Below are positions 63,873 to 64,000 of a stretch of DNA of 64,000 nt, in pieces. The position numbers and the translations under genes were made by a program. How positions within the stretch are numbered: the first letter of the stretch is position 1; each line of letters opens with the position of its first letter. The notes beneath the pieces are model-generated. The model did no database searches and was not told where the DNA came from. It saw nothing but the letters and a program-made list of their open reading frames with translations. This stretch comes from Amnibacterium flavum (GTDB lineage Bacteria; Actinomycetota; Actinomycetes; Actinomycetales; Microbacteriaceae). The stretch is from NCBI RefSeq assembly GCF_003097495.1, contig NZ_QEOP01000002.1, positions 62,001-126,000 of the forward strand. Reading direction: 5' to 3'.

Positions 63873-64000
63873 GTTCCGTTTCCTGGCCGCCGCGGCCCTG
63901 TCCATCGCGCTGCTGACGAGCGTGTCGGCGTGCAGCGGCAACCCGCTCGAGAACATCGTGGGCGGTGCCGTCGACAAGGCGATCGAGGAAGCCGTCGGCG
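63859..64000 (+). CDS. Putative lipoprotein, 5' part only
   Basis: 47 codons are visible before the window ends. They encode a signal peptide with basic start (MAPRSFRF), hydrophobic core and lipobox SVSAC, giving a lipid-anchored Cys at residue 25, followed by SGNPLENIVGGAVDKAIEEA, a helical amphipathic start. The family cannot be assigned. The stop codon lies outside. Confidence 0.7.
   Translation, partial: MAPRSFRFLAAAALSIALLTSVSACSGNPLENIVGGAVDKAIEEAVG

Overview
The window reads as a chromosomal segment of a high-GC actinobacterium, most probably a member of the Microbacteriaceae. The evidence is the strong G/C bias at third codon positions (judged by eye), actinobacteria-restricted families (DUF4307, DUF4245, a DUF6264-like protein, the short-chain isoprenyl transferase, an F420-type nitroreductase-like protein), frequent GTG starts, and many genes whose -10 box lies 6-8 nt before the start codon, as expected for leaderless mRNAs. 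No rRNA, tRNA, transposase, integrase, phage gene or CRISPR array was recognised.

Left part (1-26200) is housekeeping backbone. A partial pspA and a TPM-domain membrane protein are followed by greA, DUF4307, a small membrane protein, a hemolysin III/PAQR protein, uppS, a class V aminotransferase, a PIN-PhoH protein, DUF427, then the leftward operon xseA-xseB-DUF4245-carbonic anhydrase-fumC. Next come ispH with a membrane protein, the divergent fbaA/glpX pair, rmuC, mmsA, a DHA2-type exporter, a DnaQ-like exonuclease, a MalY/PatB-type lyase with a coupled unknown gene, and ychF. As I recall the M. tuberculosis map, this matches the Rv1080c-Rv1112 order with several losses.

Middle part (26200-43400) is accessory. 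Small unknown genes and a LON-domain protein are separated by arrays of a GC-rich repeat with the core CTCAGCGGGCGG. A possible uptake and catabolism island follows: a PucR regulator, a PPC/DUF296 protein, an adenine/adenosine deaminase, an amidohydrolase, and a complete peptide-type ABC transporter. After that come a divergent nitroreductase/aldo-keto reductase pair and a 1-kb array of about 180-bp tandem units.

Right part (43400-64000) holds a CopC-like protein; a sugar cluster (SorC regulator, cytoplasmic GH5 hydrolase, polyol dehydrogenase); a tandem glycine riboswitch controlling gcvT-gcvH-gcvP; a DUF485/ActP-type symporter; a DCC thioredoxin-fold protein coupled to a CPBP protease; a second complete peptide ABC operon; typA; and the start of a lipoprotein gene.

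The most unusual content is non-coding: repeat arrays whose higher-order period differs from array to array (about 80, 116 and 180 bp), long nested palindromes at gene ends with related architecture, and strong hairpins between substrate-binding protein and permease genes in both ABC operons.
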